From Candidatus Sabulitectum sp. (lineage in GTDB: Bacteria; Fermentibacterota; Fermentibacteria; Fermentibacterales; JCC-6): a DNA stretch of 47,961 bases. Under the pieces are notes generated by a model, which was given only the letters and a program-made list of their open reading frames with translations, made no database searches and had not been told where the DNA came from. The DNA is taken from the NCBI GenBank assembly GCA_021107435.1, contig JAIOSV010000122.1:1-47961 (forward strand). The letters are read 5' to 3'. How positions within the stretch are numbered: position 1 is the first letter of the stretch; the number at the start of each line of letters is the position of its first letter. The position numbers were made by a program, and so were the translations under genes. Below, piece after piece: positions 16,484 through 24,359 of this stretch.

Positions 16484-17242
16484 ATGAAATATCTGGCTGT
16501 TCTTTCAGCGTTGATTCTTTTAGCGGCATGCTCGGATTCTCCGAATACACCGAGAGGAACTCTTCCCATAGTGCAGAACTGCCGAATCATGAAGGGCGAA
16601 TGCAAGGGTGATACCGTAATAATCGCCTGGGATTCACTAAGCGTTGAAGTGGACGGATACAGAGTATGGTTCTCAGACACCGATCCAGGCACCTGGAACA
16701 TTATTGTTCAGGTTGAAGGCACAACAACCCAGCATATTGCAACCAGAACAGGTTACTACTGCGTTGACGCTATCAAGGGAATTGATTTCTCAGAGGATCA
16801 GTCCAACAAGGCCAATGACAGAGCCTCTATGCACATGATTGAGGATACTCTCACAGTTGACGGAACCAACGGTATCCGATTCAAAGATTCCCACACATCC
16901 ATAGGCGATGCTTCTCAAGCATCCTTCGCTCAGGATATCTACATCCACAAAGAAGGAGATACAATACTCTTCTACAGAGGCAACTTTGAGCCTGAGACCT
17001 ACCCTGGTGGTTCAAATTCCATGATTGCTTCAGGATCAAATTACCTTGCTCCGGGACCAGGGGATTCCGCATGGAAAAACTCCACCGCAGCACAGGATGC
17101 AGCAGGATTTTTCGTACAGCTTGAGAACGGAGATTACGCAAGCTTCTGGGTAGATACGGTTTTCAACAACTCTGTTGTGCTGAACTCCAACCAGTACCAG
17201 GCCATTACAGGTCTGAGGCTTTTCAACCCCTTCATTTTCTAA
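16484..17242 (+). CDS. Lipoprotein with fibronectin-like region
   Basis: The ATG at 16484 follows AAGGAAGG; the frame opens earlier (16439) but without a ribosome site. It begins MKYLAVLSALILLAACSDSP: a lipoprotein signal with lipobox L-A-A-C, so the mature N-terminal Cys would be lipidated. Residues ~35-110 look like a fibronectin-III-type fold (V-I-I-A-W-D-S-L-S-V-E-V-D-G-Y-R-V-W, a common strand pattern). The rest is beta-rich with no family recognised. It is a single gene closed by a GC-rich terminator. Confidence 0.75.
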   Translation: MKYLAVLSALILLAACSDSPNTPRGTLPIVQNCRIMKGECKGDTVIIAWDSLSVEVDGYRVWFSDTDPGTWNIIVQVEGTTTQHIATRTGYYCVDAIKGIDFSEDQSNKANDRASMHMIEDTLTVDGTNGIRFKDSHTSIGDASQASFAQDIYIHKEGDTILFYRGNFEPETYPGGSNSMIASGSNYLAPGPGDSAWKNSTAAQDAAGFFVQLENGDYASFWVDTVFNNSVVLNSNQYQAITGLRLFNPFIF

Positions 17243-17255
17243 GTCAAATCAGAGC

Positions 17256-17275
17256 TGCCCCCCAACCGGGGGGCA
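17256..17275 (+). terminator. Rho-independent-type hairpin after the lipoprotein gene
   Basis: An 8-bp perfect stem TGCCCCCC / GGGGGGCA with loop AACC, followed by CTTTCTT. The U-tract is interrupted, so termination may be partial and allow read-through into the methyltransferase gene. Confidence 0.65.
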
Positions 17276-17295
17276 CTTTCTTCAAGGAGAATTCA

Positions 17296-18108
17296 ATGGA
17301 CACCAGGGACTTCCTCGCTGAGGAAATAAACAAAAAACACTGGGATGAAGTGGCTCCTGTTCACGGAAGATCCTACGACACTGAAACCCTGATCAACGGC
17401 GGTCACCACCTTGATGCCACACAGGTGGAAGAACTGGGAGATATAAGCGGCAAAACAGTCCTCCATCTTCAGTGCCACATCGGTACTGATACCCTTTCTC
17501 TTGTCAGGCTGGGAGCGGAGGCAACTGGAATTGATATCTCAGGTGAATCCCTGAAAGTCGCACGTGAACTGGCTGAGAAAGCAGGACTGAAGGCCAGATT
17601 TATAGAGACGCCACTCTTTGATCTTCCGGACAAACTGGATGAAACCTTTGACATGGTTTACACATCAATAGGTGTTCTCTGCTGGGTTTCCGACCTCAAA
17701 CAGTGGGCGAACATAATCAGCAGATACCTGAAGCCAGGTGGAACCCTGTACCTCATGGAATCCCATCCGTTCATGCATGTGTTTGATGATGAGACAACCG
17801 GGCTGACAGTTCGGTATCCGTACTTCTCCGGTGGAAAGCCCATGAACTGGCCCGGAGACTGGCCGGATTACTCCGATGAAAACTACACGGTAAAAAGCCC
17901 TACCAGAGAGTTCTCCTGGACAATCGGGCAGATCTACAATTCTCTTACAGACGCGGGATTGAAAATCGAGTTTATCCATGAGTTCGACTTCCTGCACTGG
18001 AAGGGTCTTGAGAGTATGGAGAAGTGCGAAGACGACTTCTGGAGACTGCCTGAACCATTGAACAGAATCCCGCTCCTCTTCAGTCTGAAAGCCTCAAAAA
18101 CCGGGTAG
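17296..18108 (+). CDS. Class I SAM-dependent methyltransferase
   Basis: A 270-aa Rossmann methyltransferase. Motif I is V-L-H-L-Q-C-H-I-G-T-D-T at residues ~55-66 (a variant with Q-C-H-I-G in place of the glycine-rich loop, common in one uncharacterised branch). An acidic end of beta2 (G-I-D-I-S), F-D-M-V-Y-T-S-I-G-V, and L-K-P-G-G-T-L-Y-L follow. AAGGAG lies before the ATG. Substrate not predictable; the neighbours (ParB-like and membrane proteins) give no strong hint. Confidence 0.8.
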   Translation: MDTRDFLAEEINKKHWDEVAPVHGRSYDTETLINGGHHLDATQVEELGDISGKTVLHLQCHIGTDTLSLVRLGAEATGIDISGESLKVARELAEKAGLKARFIETPLFDLPDKLDETFDMVYTSIGVLCWVSDLKQWANIISRYLKPGGTLYLMESHPFMHVFDDETTGLTVRYPYFSGGKPMNWPGDWPDYSDENYTVKSPTREFSWTIGQIYNSLTDAGLKIEFIHEFDFLHWKGLESMEKCEDDFWRLPEPLNRIPLLFSLKASKTG

Positions 18109-18140
18109 AAAACCAATAAGCAAACTGGAGCAGACGGAAT

Positions 18141-18590
18141 TTGCAGAAGACCGTTAAATTGAAAGATCTCAGGCCAAACAACTGGTTCATCAACAGTGAG
18201 AAACTGGATAAAGTCCGTGAAGCATGGCAAAATGATCAGCAGGATATCCTCCCACCGGTTTTAGTCTCAAGAATCGATGGAATCCTCGCCTTGATAGATG
18301 GTCATTCGAGAGCTTTTGCCGCATTCGAGAATGGTCAAAACGAGATCACTGCGGATATCCGGGAACTCGACGATATTGAAGGTTCTCGCGCACTGTATGA
18401 ACACATTCACAGGCAGGGACCAGGTCGGGGAATCAGGACAATTACGGACCTGGCATCTCGAATCGTAACACCACAGAAGCATCGCCTGCTGTGGATCAAC
18501 TATTGTACGAGATGGTTAGAACAACACAGCGGGAGCGGTAATGTGCAATTGGACAAAACTGGTCACCTGGGTACTAAAGAAATACTTTAA
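18141..18590 (+). CDS. ParB/Srx-fold N-terminal-domain protein
   Basis: A 149-aa protein with a TTG start; GGAG lies 8-9 nt upstream. Residues 5-75 carry the ParB N-terminal pattern: V-K-L-K-D-L-R-P-N-N-W-F-I, then P-P-V-L-V-S-R-I-D-G, then L-I-D-G-H-S-R-A-F-A-A. The D-G-H-S-R motif corresponds to the nucleotide-binding G-E/D-R-R/H-R box of ParB. No HTH partition domain follows, so it is not a chromosome partition ParB. Stand-alone proteins of this type act as CTPase/ATPase-like or DNA-modifying factors; the role here is unknown. Confidence 0.6.
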   Translation: MQKTVKLKDLRPNNWFINSEKLDKVREAWQNDQQDILPPVLVSRIDGILALIDGHSRAFAAFENGQNEITADIRELDDIEGSRALYEHIHRQGPGRGIRTITDLASRIVTPQKHRLLWINYCTRWLEQHSGSGNVQLDKTGHLGTKEIL

Positions 18591-18643
18591 CAACCGCCCA
18601 GGAAGTTGTCCGGGAATGCAGCACTGGCAGAAAAAGGATTATT

Positions 18644-19072
18644 TTGAGAAAAGTACTTGCTGAGATAATCGGTCGGATCATTGTCAGTACGGTATCACTG
18701 TTCCTGTGGGCTTCCGCAGTGGTAGGTTTCTTTACAGGAATCACGGATTTTGTTCAGTACTTCAGATACAGCTGCGGGTTCCCTGAAAGCAGCTTCACAA
18801 TGAACCTTCTCGCAGGTATTGCCGCTTTTCTAATGTTTGGCTTTTCTCTAAAAGCAGTTATGGGGTTCCGCAGAAATAGCAGCTACCCGCTTTCAGGCTC
18901 AATGTTACTCTCCTCCGCAATGGCATTTGTGCTGGCTTTTCTGCCCAGACCGTGTATAGGCTCTGCGATTCGACCTGACCTTTTCATCTATCTGGGTGGA
19001 CTTGGGGTTCTGGCATCTTTATCGGTTTACCTTAGCACCCCTTCTCCAGATACCCCAGACAATACTCCATGA
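18644..19072 (+). CDS. Four-helix integral membrane protein
   Basis: 142 aa with four predicted hydrophobic helices: ~8-30, ~49-66, ~83-98 and ~110-128. No domain recognised. TTG start with AAAGGA 6-7 nt upstream. It ends in a proline-rich tail (STPSPDTPDNTP) and overlaps the convergent methyltransferase gene by 54 nt. Confidence 0.55.
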   Translation: MRKVLAEIIGRIIVSTVSLFLWASAVVGFFTGITDFVQYFRYSCGFPESSFTMNLLAGIAAFLMFGFSLKAVMGFRRNSSYPLSGSMLLSSAMAFVLAFLPRPCIGSAIRPDLFIYLGGLGVLASLSVYLSTPSPDTPDNTP

Positions 19073-19699
19073 CATCAGGGGAAGTTCATCCGGAATGTTT
19101 TCCGTGTGCATATCAAGAAAATCTCTGTCAGGCCTTTGAAGAATACCCGGGACTTCTCCCCCGGCGAACTTTGTAAATCCTGCTTCTTGAAAAAAATAAT
19201 CAAGTTGACTGCCGTTGGTTGTGATGATGGAATCTTTTTCAAGACCCTCACGAATTGATTCAGCCATACCGATATCAGGTAACTCACCAATGCAGGTGTA
19301 GTCGTATTCAGCAAAGACCGCGAACAATCCTCCCGGTGAAAGATACTTCCTTACCTTTTTCAACCATTTTATGGGTTTATCCACACTGGAAAAGAAAAAA
19401 GAAGAAACATAGAGATCCGCAGAAAGAGGATCTTTCAATGCATCGCCGGTGATGAATTCATTGCCCTCGGGAAGGATTTCAGAGTCGATATCCATTCCTG
19501 TATAAGAAGCATCTGTCAGAGCTTGAAGCTCTTTCCCCAGAAGCCCGAACCCGCAGCCGGGCTCAAAGACAGTTCTTACCTGCCTAAGGGGCAGTTGTGA
19601 AAAGATGTGTCGCCTTAGAGATGCAATTTCTTCAAACTGCCGTTTGTATATCCTTCGCAGCTGATCCCGCTTACATGGAATTCCGGCAGGGAGCTCCAT
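19019..19699 (-). CDS. Class I SAM methyltransferase downstream of the radical SAM gene
   Basis: Motif I is V-F-E-P-G-C-G-F-G-L-L-G, then Y-T-G-M-D-I-D (beta2), I-T-G-D-A-L, D-L-Y-V-S-S-F-F-F-S-S-V, and L-S-P-G-G-L-F-A-V-F-A. The frame is open to 19789, but ATG 19699 (M-E-L-P-A-G-I-P) fits best; TTG at ~19708 is possible. The start lies inside the end of the radical SAM gene (29-nt overlap), next to an A7 run where slippage could join the two frames. Co-expression with the radical SAM enzyme is therefore near certain, and it may act on the same product (inference). Confidence 0.75.
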   Translation of the reverse strand: MELPAGIPCKRDQLRRIYKRQFEEIASLRRHIFSQLPLRQVRTVFEPGCGFGLLGKELQALTDASYTGMDIDSEILPEGNEFITGDALKDPLSADLYVSSFFFSSVDKPIKWLKKVRKYLSPGGLFAVFAEYDYTCIGELPDIGMAESIREGLEKDSIITTNGSQLDYFFQEAGFTKFAGGEVPGILQRPDRDFLDMHTENIPDELPLMSWSIVWGIWRRGAKVNR

Positions 19700-20990
19700 T
19701 CTTTTTTTCAAGCGGGCATCCTCCTCCGCAAAGGCTGAAATCAACACACTCCATGCAGATATCGTCCACCCATTCTCTGTCACGGGCATTCTTCATCAGG
19801 GAACCGTTCCAGATGGAATCCCAGGGGTCTTTCAAAATGTTTCCCGCAGACTCGTACCAGCTCTGACATGGAAGCACTTCACCGTCCGGCTCAATGCAGA
19901 GGTTGTACTCACCTGCGGTACACCTCCTGGCTCCAAGATCGAACTCAAGGGGATTGAAGCTGCAGTAACGGGTAGGAGAGTACCAGATGAATCTCATTCC
20001 AAGTTCTTCGATCTTCTCATTCATTGACATGATTATGAATTCAAGTTTCTCCGGGCTTACTGCAAAATCACTTTCAAGAGCTTTTCCGCTGTGTATTATT
20101 GCATTGGCTGCCACCGACGAAAGACCAAGATCGTGAGCAAACTGAATCGTTTCAATCATTCCCTCAACATTTTCTTTAGTAATAGTGGTATTGGTTATGG
20201 TGTGGATTTCTGCTTTAACGCAGTTCCTGATTCCCTGCACTGTGCTGTCAAAACTGTCCGCACCGGTCATTTTGTTGTGGATGTCTCTATTACTTGATTC
20301 GAGGGTAATCTGAATGTGATCCAAACCTGCATCAACAAGAGTGTTCAGATAGACTTCGTTTGCAAGCTTAACTCCATTTGTGAGCAGACCTGTAACAAGG
20401 CCAAGGGATTCAGCGTACTGAATCAACTCCTCAAGATCATCACGGAGAGTTGATTCCCCACCTGTGAAAATCACATGGGGAATTCCGAGGTCCCATATCT
20501 TCTTCATTATGGTTTTCCACTGATCTGTTGAAAGCTCATTCTTTTCCCGGGTCTGATTATAGCAGTGGCCGCAGTTGATGTTGCACCTGTAAGTCAGGGC
20601 AAGATCCATTCTGTACGGTACTTCAACCTTCGCCTGGAAAGGCTCTGTCACGTCCATGTTAACGAAAGTAATCGGCTCGGAAGCTCCTGTTTCCAGAATA
20701 CTTTGAAGAACTTTCCCAAACTCCTCAAAGTCAGAAGCCGCCTGCTTCTTCTTCACGGAGTATCTTTTTCTCAGGGATTTGATGATTTTCTTCTCCTGAA
20801 TCTCAGAGAGAATCATCCAGGCCATATCAACAGCAACAGGATTGAAGTGAATTATCCTTGATGCGTCCACTGTAAGTATCCCACGGCCATCTTCGCTGAT
20901 TCGGAGGTGTATTCTGTGTTCACCCCTGCGGAAGTGATGCATGCCCGGTTCTGTAATCCTTTTTCCTGATTCCTTCAGATTTTTCAGCAT
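19671..20990 (-). CDS. PqqD-like + radical SAM + SPASM maturation enzyme, 439 aa
   Basis: The start is ATG 20990, preceded by GGGGGAGGAAGG. An N-terminal PqqD-like recognition domain (~20-100; R-I-I-H-F-N-P-V-A-V-D-M-A) is followed by a TIM-barrel radical SAM core with C136-x3-C140-x2-C143 (Y-R-C-N-I-N-C-G-H-C-Y) and F-T-G-G-E-S-T. A Cys-rich SPASM domain ends the protein (R-R-C-T-A ... L-C-I-E-P-D-G-E-V-L-P-C ... C-M-E-C ... L-C-G-G-G-C-P), ligating extra Fe-S clusters. This domain set is that of enzymes cross-linking or modifying peptide substrates (PqqE, AlbA, ranthipeptide and sactipeptide synthases). It begins 2 nt after a gene ending in a (Cys-Ala)n tail, its most likely substrate. Confidence 0.9.
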   Translation of the reverse strand: MLKNLKESGKRITEPGMHHFRRGEHRIHLRISEDGRGILTVDASRIIHFNPVAVDMAWMILSEIQEKKIIKSLRKRYSVKKKQAASDFEEFGKVLQSILETGASEPITFVNMDVTEPFQAKVEVPYRMDLALTYRCNINCGHCYNQTREKNELSTDQWKTIMKKIWDLGIPHVIFTGGESTLRDDLEELIQYAESLGLVTGLLTNGVKLANEVYLNTLVDAGLDHIQITLESSNRDIHNKMTGADSFDSTVQGIRNCVKAEIHTITNTTITKENVEGMIETIQFAHDLGLSSVAANAIIHSGKALESDFAVSPEKLEFIIMSMNEKIEELGMRFIWYSPTRYCSFNPLEFDLGARRCTAGEYNLCIEPDGEVLPCQSWYESAGNILKDPWDSIWNGSLMKNARDREWVDDICMECVDFSLCGGGCPLEKKNGAPCRNSM

Positions 20991-20992
20991 GA

Positions 20993-21895
20993 TTACCTTC
21001 CTCCCCCGGCGCACGCGCAGGCACAGCCTGCACAGGCGCACGCACAGGCACAGCCGCCGCCGGATCTTCTGTAAGTAGATACTGGAATTGGATTTGTCTT
21101 TAATGTTACAGATGAAGACAATTTCGTGAGATTGCTGACTGTACTTCCTGCGGTTCTCTCCAGAGCTCCGGCAACCTGAGAACATGCCTCTGAAAGACTA
21201 ATCCCCCCCGGACTTCCCCGCAAAGCAGTTCCAGGAAAATAACCGTACATATACATGGGAAGAAGGATGTTTCTGCCGGATGAAAGCTTGCTCACACGCT
21301 GCTCAAACTTCTCATCTGCCAGAAGCCACTGAAACCTGTCTCCAAGTATTTTCCCGGCCTTTTCAGCAGAACGATCTGCAGCCACCATGTTCCAGGCGCT
21401 TTCTATAACGCTGCGATAGTATTCCTGAGATTCTTTCAGCGAAAACCCGTCCATTTTCTTTTCAAGAACTTTAATCATTTCAAGGAATATCTTCTTTATC
21501 TCTTCGGCGGGAACTGGCTTACCAGTTGGGGTTTCAGGGAGAAGTGCCAGCAGTTCTTTCTCATAAGAACGAAGTCCATCAGCAAAACCGGTTTTTATCA
21601 GTTTGTCGTCATCAAGCTGAAGGCTGCCCTTCTTTAGCAGTCCGAAGACTATAAGAACAAAAACCCTGTCCAGCTTCTCCTCCAGCAGCATAGCCGCAAG
21701 AGGCGCGGTAAGTCCTCGTCTGATTCCAGAGCCCTCAAGCCCGAGTTTTGGAGGAAGATACTCTTCCTTTCTGCGTTTTGCCTTGATAAATGCCTTAATA
21801 ATTACAAACAGAACAAAACCGAAGAAAAGGAAAAAGGAGCCAAAACCGATTACCATCGCAAGTGCTTCGCCGCTTCTCAGAGAGAGGTCCGTTGA
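20993..21895 (-). CDS. DUF2207-like membrane protein, C-terminal part with (Cys-Ala)n tail
   Basis: The frame is open from 21973, but homology-like sequence starts near 21895 (S-T-D-L-S-L-R-S-G-E-A-L). A membrane helix follows (M-V-I-G-F-G-S-F-F-L-F-F-G-F-V-L-F-V-I-I), then a cytoplasmic winged-helix-like DUF2207 region (E-K-L-D-R-V-F-V-L-I-V-F-G-L-L-K-K-G). A ~100-residue segment and a low-complexity tail complete it: S-G-G-G, four Cys-Ala pairs, G, three Cys-Ala pairs, GGGR (7 Cys). DUF2207/TIGR04222-type proteins often end in Gly-rich tails. The alternating Cys-Ala form next to a radical SAM/SPASM gene suggests a modified tail. The N-terminal half is in another frame (see 21795-22529). Confidence 0.75.
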   Translation of the reverse strand, partial: STDLSLRSGEALAMVIGFGSFFLFFGFVLFVIIKAFIKAKRRKEEYLPPKLGLEGSGIRRGLTAPLAAMLLEEKLDRVFVLIVFGLLKKGSLQLDDDKLIKTGFADGLRSYEKELLALLPETPTGKPVPAEEIKKIFLEMIKVLEKKMDGFSLKESQEYYRSVIESAWNMVAADRSAEKAGKILGDRFQWLLADEKFEQRVSKLSSGRNILLPMYMYGYFPGTALRGSPGGISLSEACSQVAGALERTAGSTVSNLTKLSSSVTLKTNPIPVSTYRRSGGGCACACACAGCACACAGGGR

Positions 21896-22529
21896 CCAGA
21901 TCTTCCGGGAATGAGATACCAACCATGTAGGAGGAATCAACGCGCCGGGTCTCTTCCCACACATAAACAACACGTCCGTCTTTATCTACTGTAGAACTGG
22001 TGAACGGCCTGTCATGGTACCGAACCATGTCAGGTTCAGCCCCTTCCGGAAAAATTACAATCAGGGTGAAATCGCTGAACCCTTTGAGCAATCCTCCATC
22101 AAACCATGTAGGAGTGAACACCATCGAGGCATAGTCATCATCCCCGGTGTCCAGAAACACCATGTTCCCATTTTCGCCGGTCAGCCAGAAGTGCCCCCGT
22201 TCGCCTGAGTGGATAGCGTGCTCATCCAGGTGAACCTCAACACCGTTGTCTATATATGATGAATTGTAAATCCGTGTTAGAACATGGCTGTCAACACCAG
22301 CTTCCACTTCATGCACAGCAAAGTCGTATGAAGGAAAGCCGATATCAACAATATCTATGCTGCTGTATCCGGGGGTACATTCAAACATAATATCGTAGCT
22401 GATGTCCAGACTTCTGTCTCTGTTCACCTCCACCACACATTTGAATTCCGGAATGGAAAAATTGTAGTTCTGCCCATTGGCTGAAATCGAGAAAAGAACA
22501 ACCGGCAGAAAAAGAAATAACTTTACCAT
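21795..22529 (-). CDS. DUF2207-like protein, N-terminal part (frameshifted from next entry)
   Basis: Signal peptide MVKLFLFLPVVLFSISANGQ, then the extracytoplasmic DUF2207 domain: Y-N-F-S-I-P-E-F-K-C-V-V-E-V-N-R-D-R-S-L-D-I-S-Y, and later P-T-W-F-D-G-G and F-T-L-I-V-I-F-P-E-G. The family sequence holds to I-S-F-P-E-D-L-V (~21893) and then changes by +1 into the frame of the next entry; beyond that point this frame is meaningless. The start overlaps the zinc-ribbon gene's stop by 7 nt. The two halves should be one ~510-aa membrane protein. Confidence 0.75.
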   Translation of the reverse strand: MVKLFLFLPVVLFSISANGQNYNFSIPEFKCVVEVNRDRSLDISYDIMFECTPGYSSIDIVDIGFPSYDFAVHEVEAGVDSHVLTRIYNSSYIDNGVEVHLDEHAIHSGERGHFWLTGENGNMVFLDTGDDDYASMVFTPTWFDGGLLKGFSDFTLIVIFPEGAEPDMVRYHDRPFTSSTVDKDGRVVYVWEETRRVDSSYMVGISFPEDLVNGPLSEKRRSTCDGNRFWLLFPFLRFCSVCNY

Positions 22530-22858
22530 TTGGGCGCCTCCTCTATCTGGTATTCGCTGTTACAGAAAGGACAGACAACATAAATCGCGCCAGCCCGAAC
22601 GGAAATATTGTCTGAGGAAAGAGAACCCCCGCACTGATTGCATTTCATGCTTTCAAGGTTGACATCGCCTGAAAGTTCAAGCTCCCGCCTGATTACAACA
22701 TTTCTGGTTTTGGGCTTTCGCAGACCGAAAACAATCAAAAATACACCGGCACCCAGCATGACAACTCCTGTAACTGGTCTACCACCAATAAGAAAGACGA
22801 GGCCGGAAAACAAAAAAGTCAGTCCGGCAACAGCAAGAATAATCTTCACAGCTTTCAT
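22523..22858 (-). CDS. Two-helix membrane protein with zinc ribbon
   Basis: 111 aa. Two membrane helices (~5-25 and ~30-46), then a cytoplasmic zinc ribbon with C-N-Q-C near residue 73 and C-P-F-C near 97. It is the first gene of the radical SAM operon; its stop overlaps the next gene by 7 nt. Such small proteins are often found beside DUF2207-type membrane proteins (general knowledge). Metal-dependent scaffold or partner role is inference. Confidence 0.7.
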   Translation of the reverse strand: MKAVKIILAVAGLTFLFSGLVFLIGGRPVTGVVMLGAGVFLIVFGLRKPKTRNVVIRRELELSGDVNLESMKCNQCGGSLSSDNISVRAGAIYVVCPFCNSEYQIEEAPKW

Positions 22859-22952
22859 ACTTCCCCTTCCATGACACCAGCAGTGTAAATAACACCTGGC
22901 TCATTACAGGGCAAGCACATGAAAAAATCACAATTTGTCGGGTAAAATTTGT

Positions 22953-23453
22953 TCAGATAGCCTCAGCGAAGTCTGTAACATCCGTCACCATGCGATAGAA
23001 AGGAACCTGTGTTCCGTCAGCAAGACTTGTTGACCCTTCCCCGCTCACCCTGAAGCCCACGCTTCTGTAAGCTCTTATGGCTCTCTCGTTGGCCTGACGG
23101 ACTGTAAGCCTGACACTGGTTATTCCAAGGATTCGGGCAGCTTCCTGCATTGCAATTGTAATAGAACGGCGACCGATGCCTTTTCCCAGAATATCAGGTC
23201 TGCCGATGAGTATTCCCAGTATCCCCAGGGTGTCACCGGGGCGTCTTCTATCTACCCAGACTCCACCAATAGCTTCTTCGTTGATAGTGATAGCAAACCA
23301 GACAAAATCTTTTCCCCAGTTTTTCAAATCCTCGGGAGATGAATAGTTAAGAGGAGTAATCTTCTGCATGTATTTATGAGCGCCAACTGCGTGACTCCAT
23401 TGATCCAGCAGGGCCAGATCAATTTCCTCAAAACGCCTGAGAGACAAGGTCAT
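22953..23453 (-). CDS. GNAT-family N-acetyltransferase
   Basis: 166 aa of the RimJ/RimL-like GNAT type: L-R-R-F-E-E-I-D-L at the start, then I-G-G-V-W-V-D. The acetyl-CoA loop is G-I-L-I-G-R-P-D-I-L-G-K-G-I-G-R-R (R/Q-x-x-G-x-G/A variant). N-E-R-A-I-R-A-Y-R-S-V-G-F-R is the C-terminal signature. Substrate unknown. Single gene; a perfect palindrome lies 24 nt upstream of its ATG. Confidence 0.85.
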   Translation of the reverse strand: MTLSLRRFEEIDLALLDQWSHAVGAHKYMQKITPLNYSSPEDLKNWGKDFVWFAITINEEAIGGVWVDRRRPGDTLGILGILIGRPDILGKGIGRRSITIAMQEAARILGITSVRLTVRQANERAIRAYRSVGFRVSGEGSTSLADGTQVPFYRMVTDVTDFAEAI

Positions 23454-23476
23454 ATACGATCTTTCCTTTTGTTTAC

Positions 23477-23490
23477 TTACTGATCAGTAA
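23477..23490. promoter_or_regulatory. Perfect 14-bp palindrome, probable operator
   Basis: TTACTGATCAGTAA, located 24-37 nt upstream of the acetyltransferase ATG and ~90 nt upstream of the divergent methyltransferase gene. It overlaps the expected -10/start region of a minus-strand promoter (TTGAAT about 17-18 nt further upstream). The shape fits a TetR- or MarR-type dimer site; no such regulator gene is adjacent. Confidence 0.5.
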
Positions 23491-23579
23491 TATTCCCAGA
23501 TGAAAGGTATATATTCAATTGCCCCCTGATTGGTCAACTTCCTCGCGATATTGTAGATTACAGACCGTGAAGGAGGGAA

Positions 23580-24359
23580 ATGGCACGTTCATCTGAAAGA
23601 TCACACTGGGACAGATTCTGGGAGAGAGAAAGAGACCTCTCGGAGATTTACGACAACGATGACAGAATCAGAGTTGAAGTCAGAAAACGGCTTGACCTGC
23701 GGGACATGATTACCCTTGAAGTAGGTGCCGCCACAGCCCGTGACAGCGTCGCTCTTGCAGAAGATGGTGCTCTGCCTGTTGCGCTGGATTATTCCCACGC
23801 GGCAATGAAGCTTGCACGGGAGGCAACCCTGGAAAAAGACAGGAGACTCCTTCTTGTCTGCGGTGACGCCAACGAACTTCCATTCAGGGAAGATACATTT
23901 GACCTGGTATTTCATCAGGGCGTTATGGAGCATTTCAAAGACACAGATCCAATGACCGACGAGTGTGTAAGAGTTACAAAACAAGGAGGAAACCTGCTTG
24001 TTGATGTACCTCAGACCTTTCATGTCTACACTGTGGTTAAAAAGGTTCTGATTGCGCTTAATGCATGGTTTGCCGGATGGGAGACACAGTACACCGAAAA
24101 GCACCTGAGCAATTATCTGCGAGAACACGATATGGAACCGTGGTCAGTTTACGGCAGGTACTTCTCCCCTTCTCTGGCATACAGAATGATCAGGGAAATA
24201 CTGATGAAAATCGGAATCAGGCTGGCCATGAGACCAGTCATCATTCCTCCCGTCCACGGACTTCGAAGAAAAATCAGAGAGGCAGTTGAGCAGAGCTGGC
24301 TGGGACCGAAAACAGCTGTAGTAATAGGGATATTCGCAAGGAAACCGGAGAAACAGTGA
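23580..24359 (+). CDS. Class I SAM methyltransferase (first gene of a 3-gene operon)
   Basis: 259 aa. H-W-D-R-F-W is the N-terminal motif of UbiE/COQ5-like methyltransferases. L-E-V-G-A-A-T-A-R-D-S is a variant motif I, then V-A-L-D-Y-S, C-G-D-A-N-E-L-P-F-R-E-D-T-F-D-L-V-F and Q-G-G-N-L-L-V-D-V-P. AAGGAGGG lies just before the ATG. Its stop overlaps the glycosyltransferase GTG start by 4 nt, so both probably act in one surface-glycan or lipid pathway. Confidence 0.8.
   Translation: MARSSERSHWDRFWERERDLSEIYDNDDRIRVEVRKRLDLRDMITLEVGAATARDSVALAEDGALPVALDYSHAAMKLAREATLEKDRRLLLVCGDANELPFREDTFDLVFHQGVMEHFKDTDPMTDECVRVTKQGGNLLVDVPQTFHVYTVVKKVLIALNAWFAGWETQYTEKHLSNYLREHDMEPWSVYGRYFSPSLAYRMIREILMKIGIRLAMRPVIIPPVHGLRRKIREAVEQSWLGPKTAVVIGIFARKPEKQ

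Noticed and set aside
18141..18590. Chromosome-partition ParB
   Set aside because: Only the N-terminal fold is present; no HTH or dimer domain, and no parA or parS nearby.
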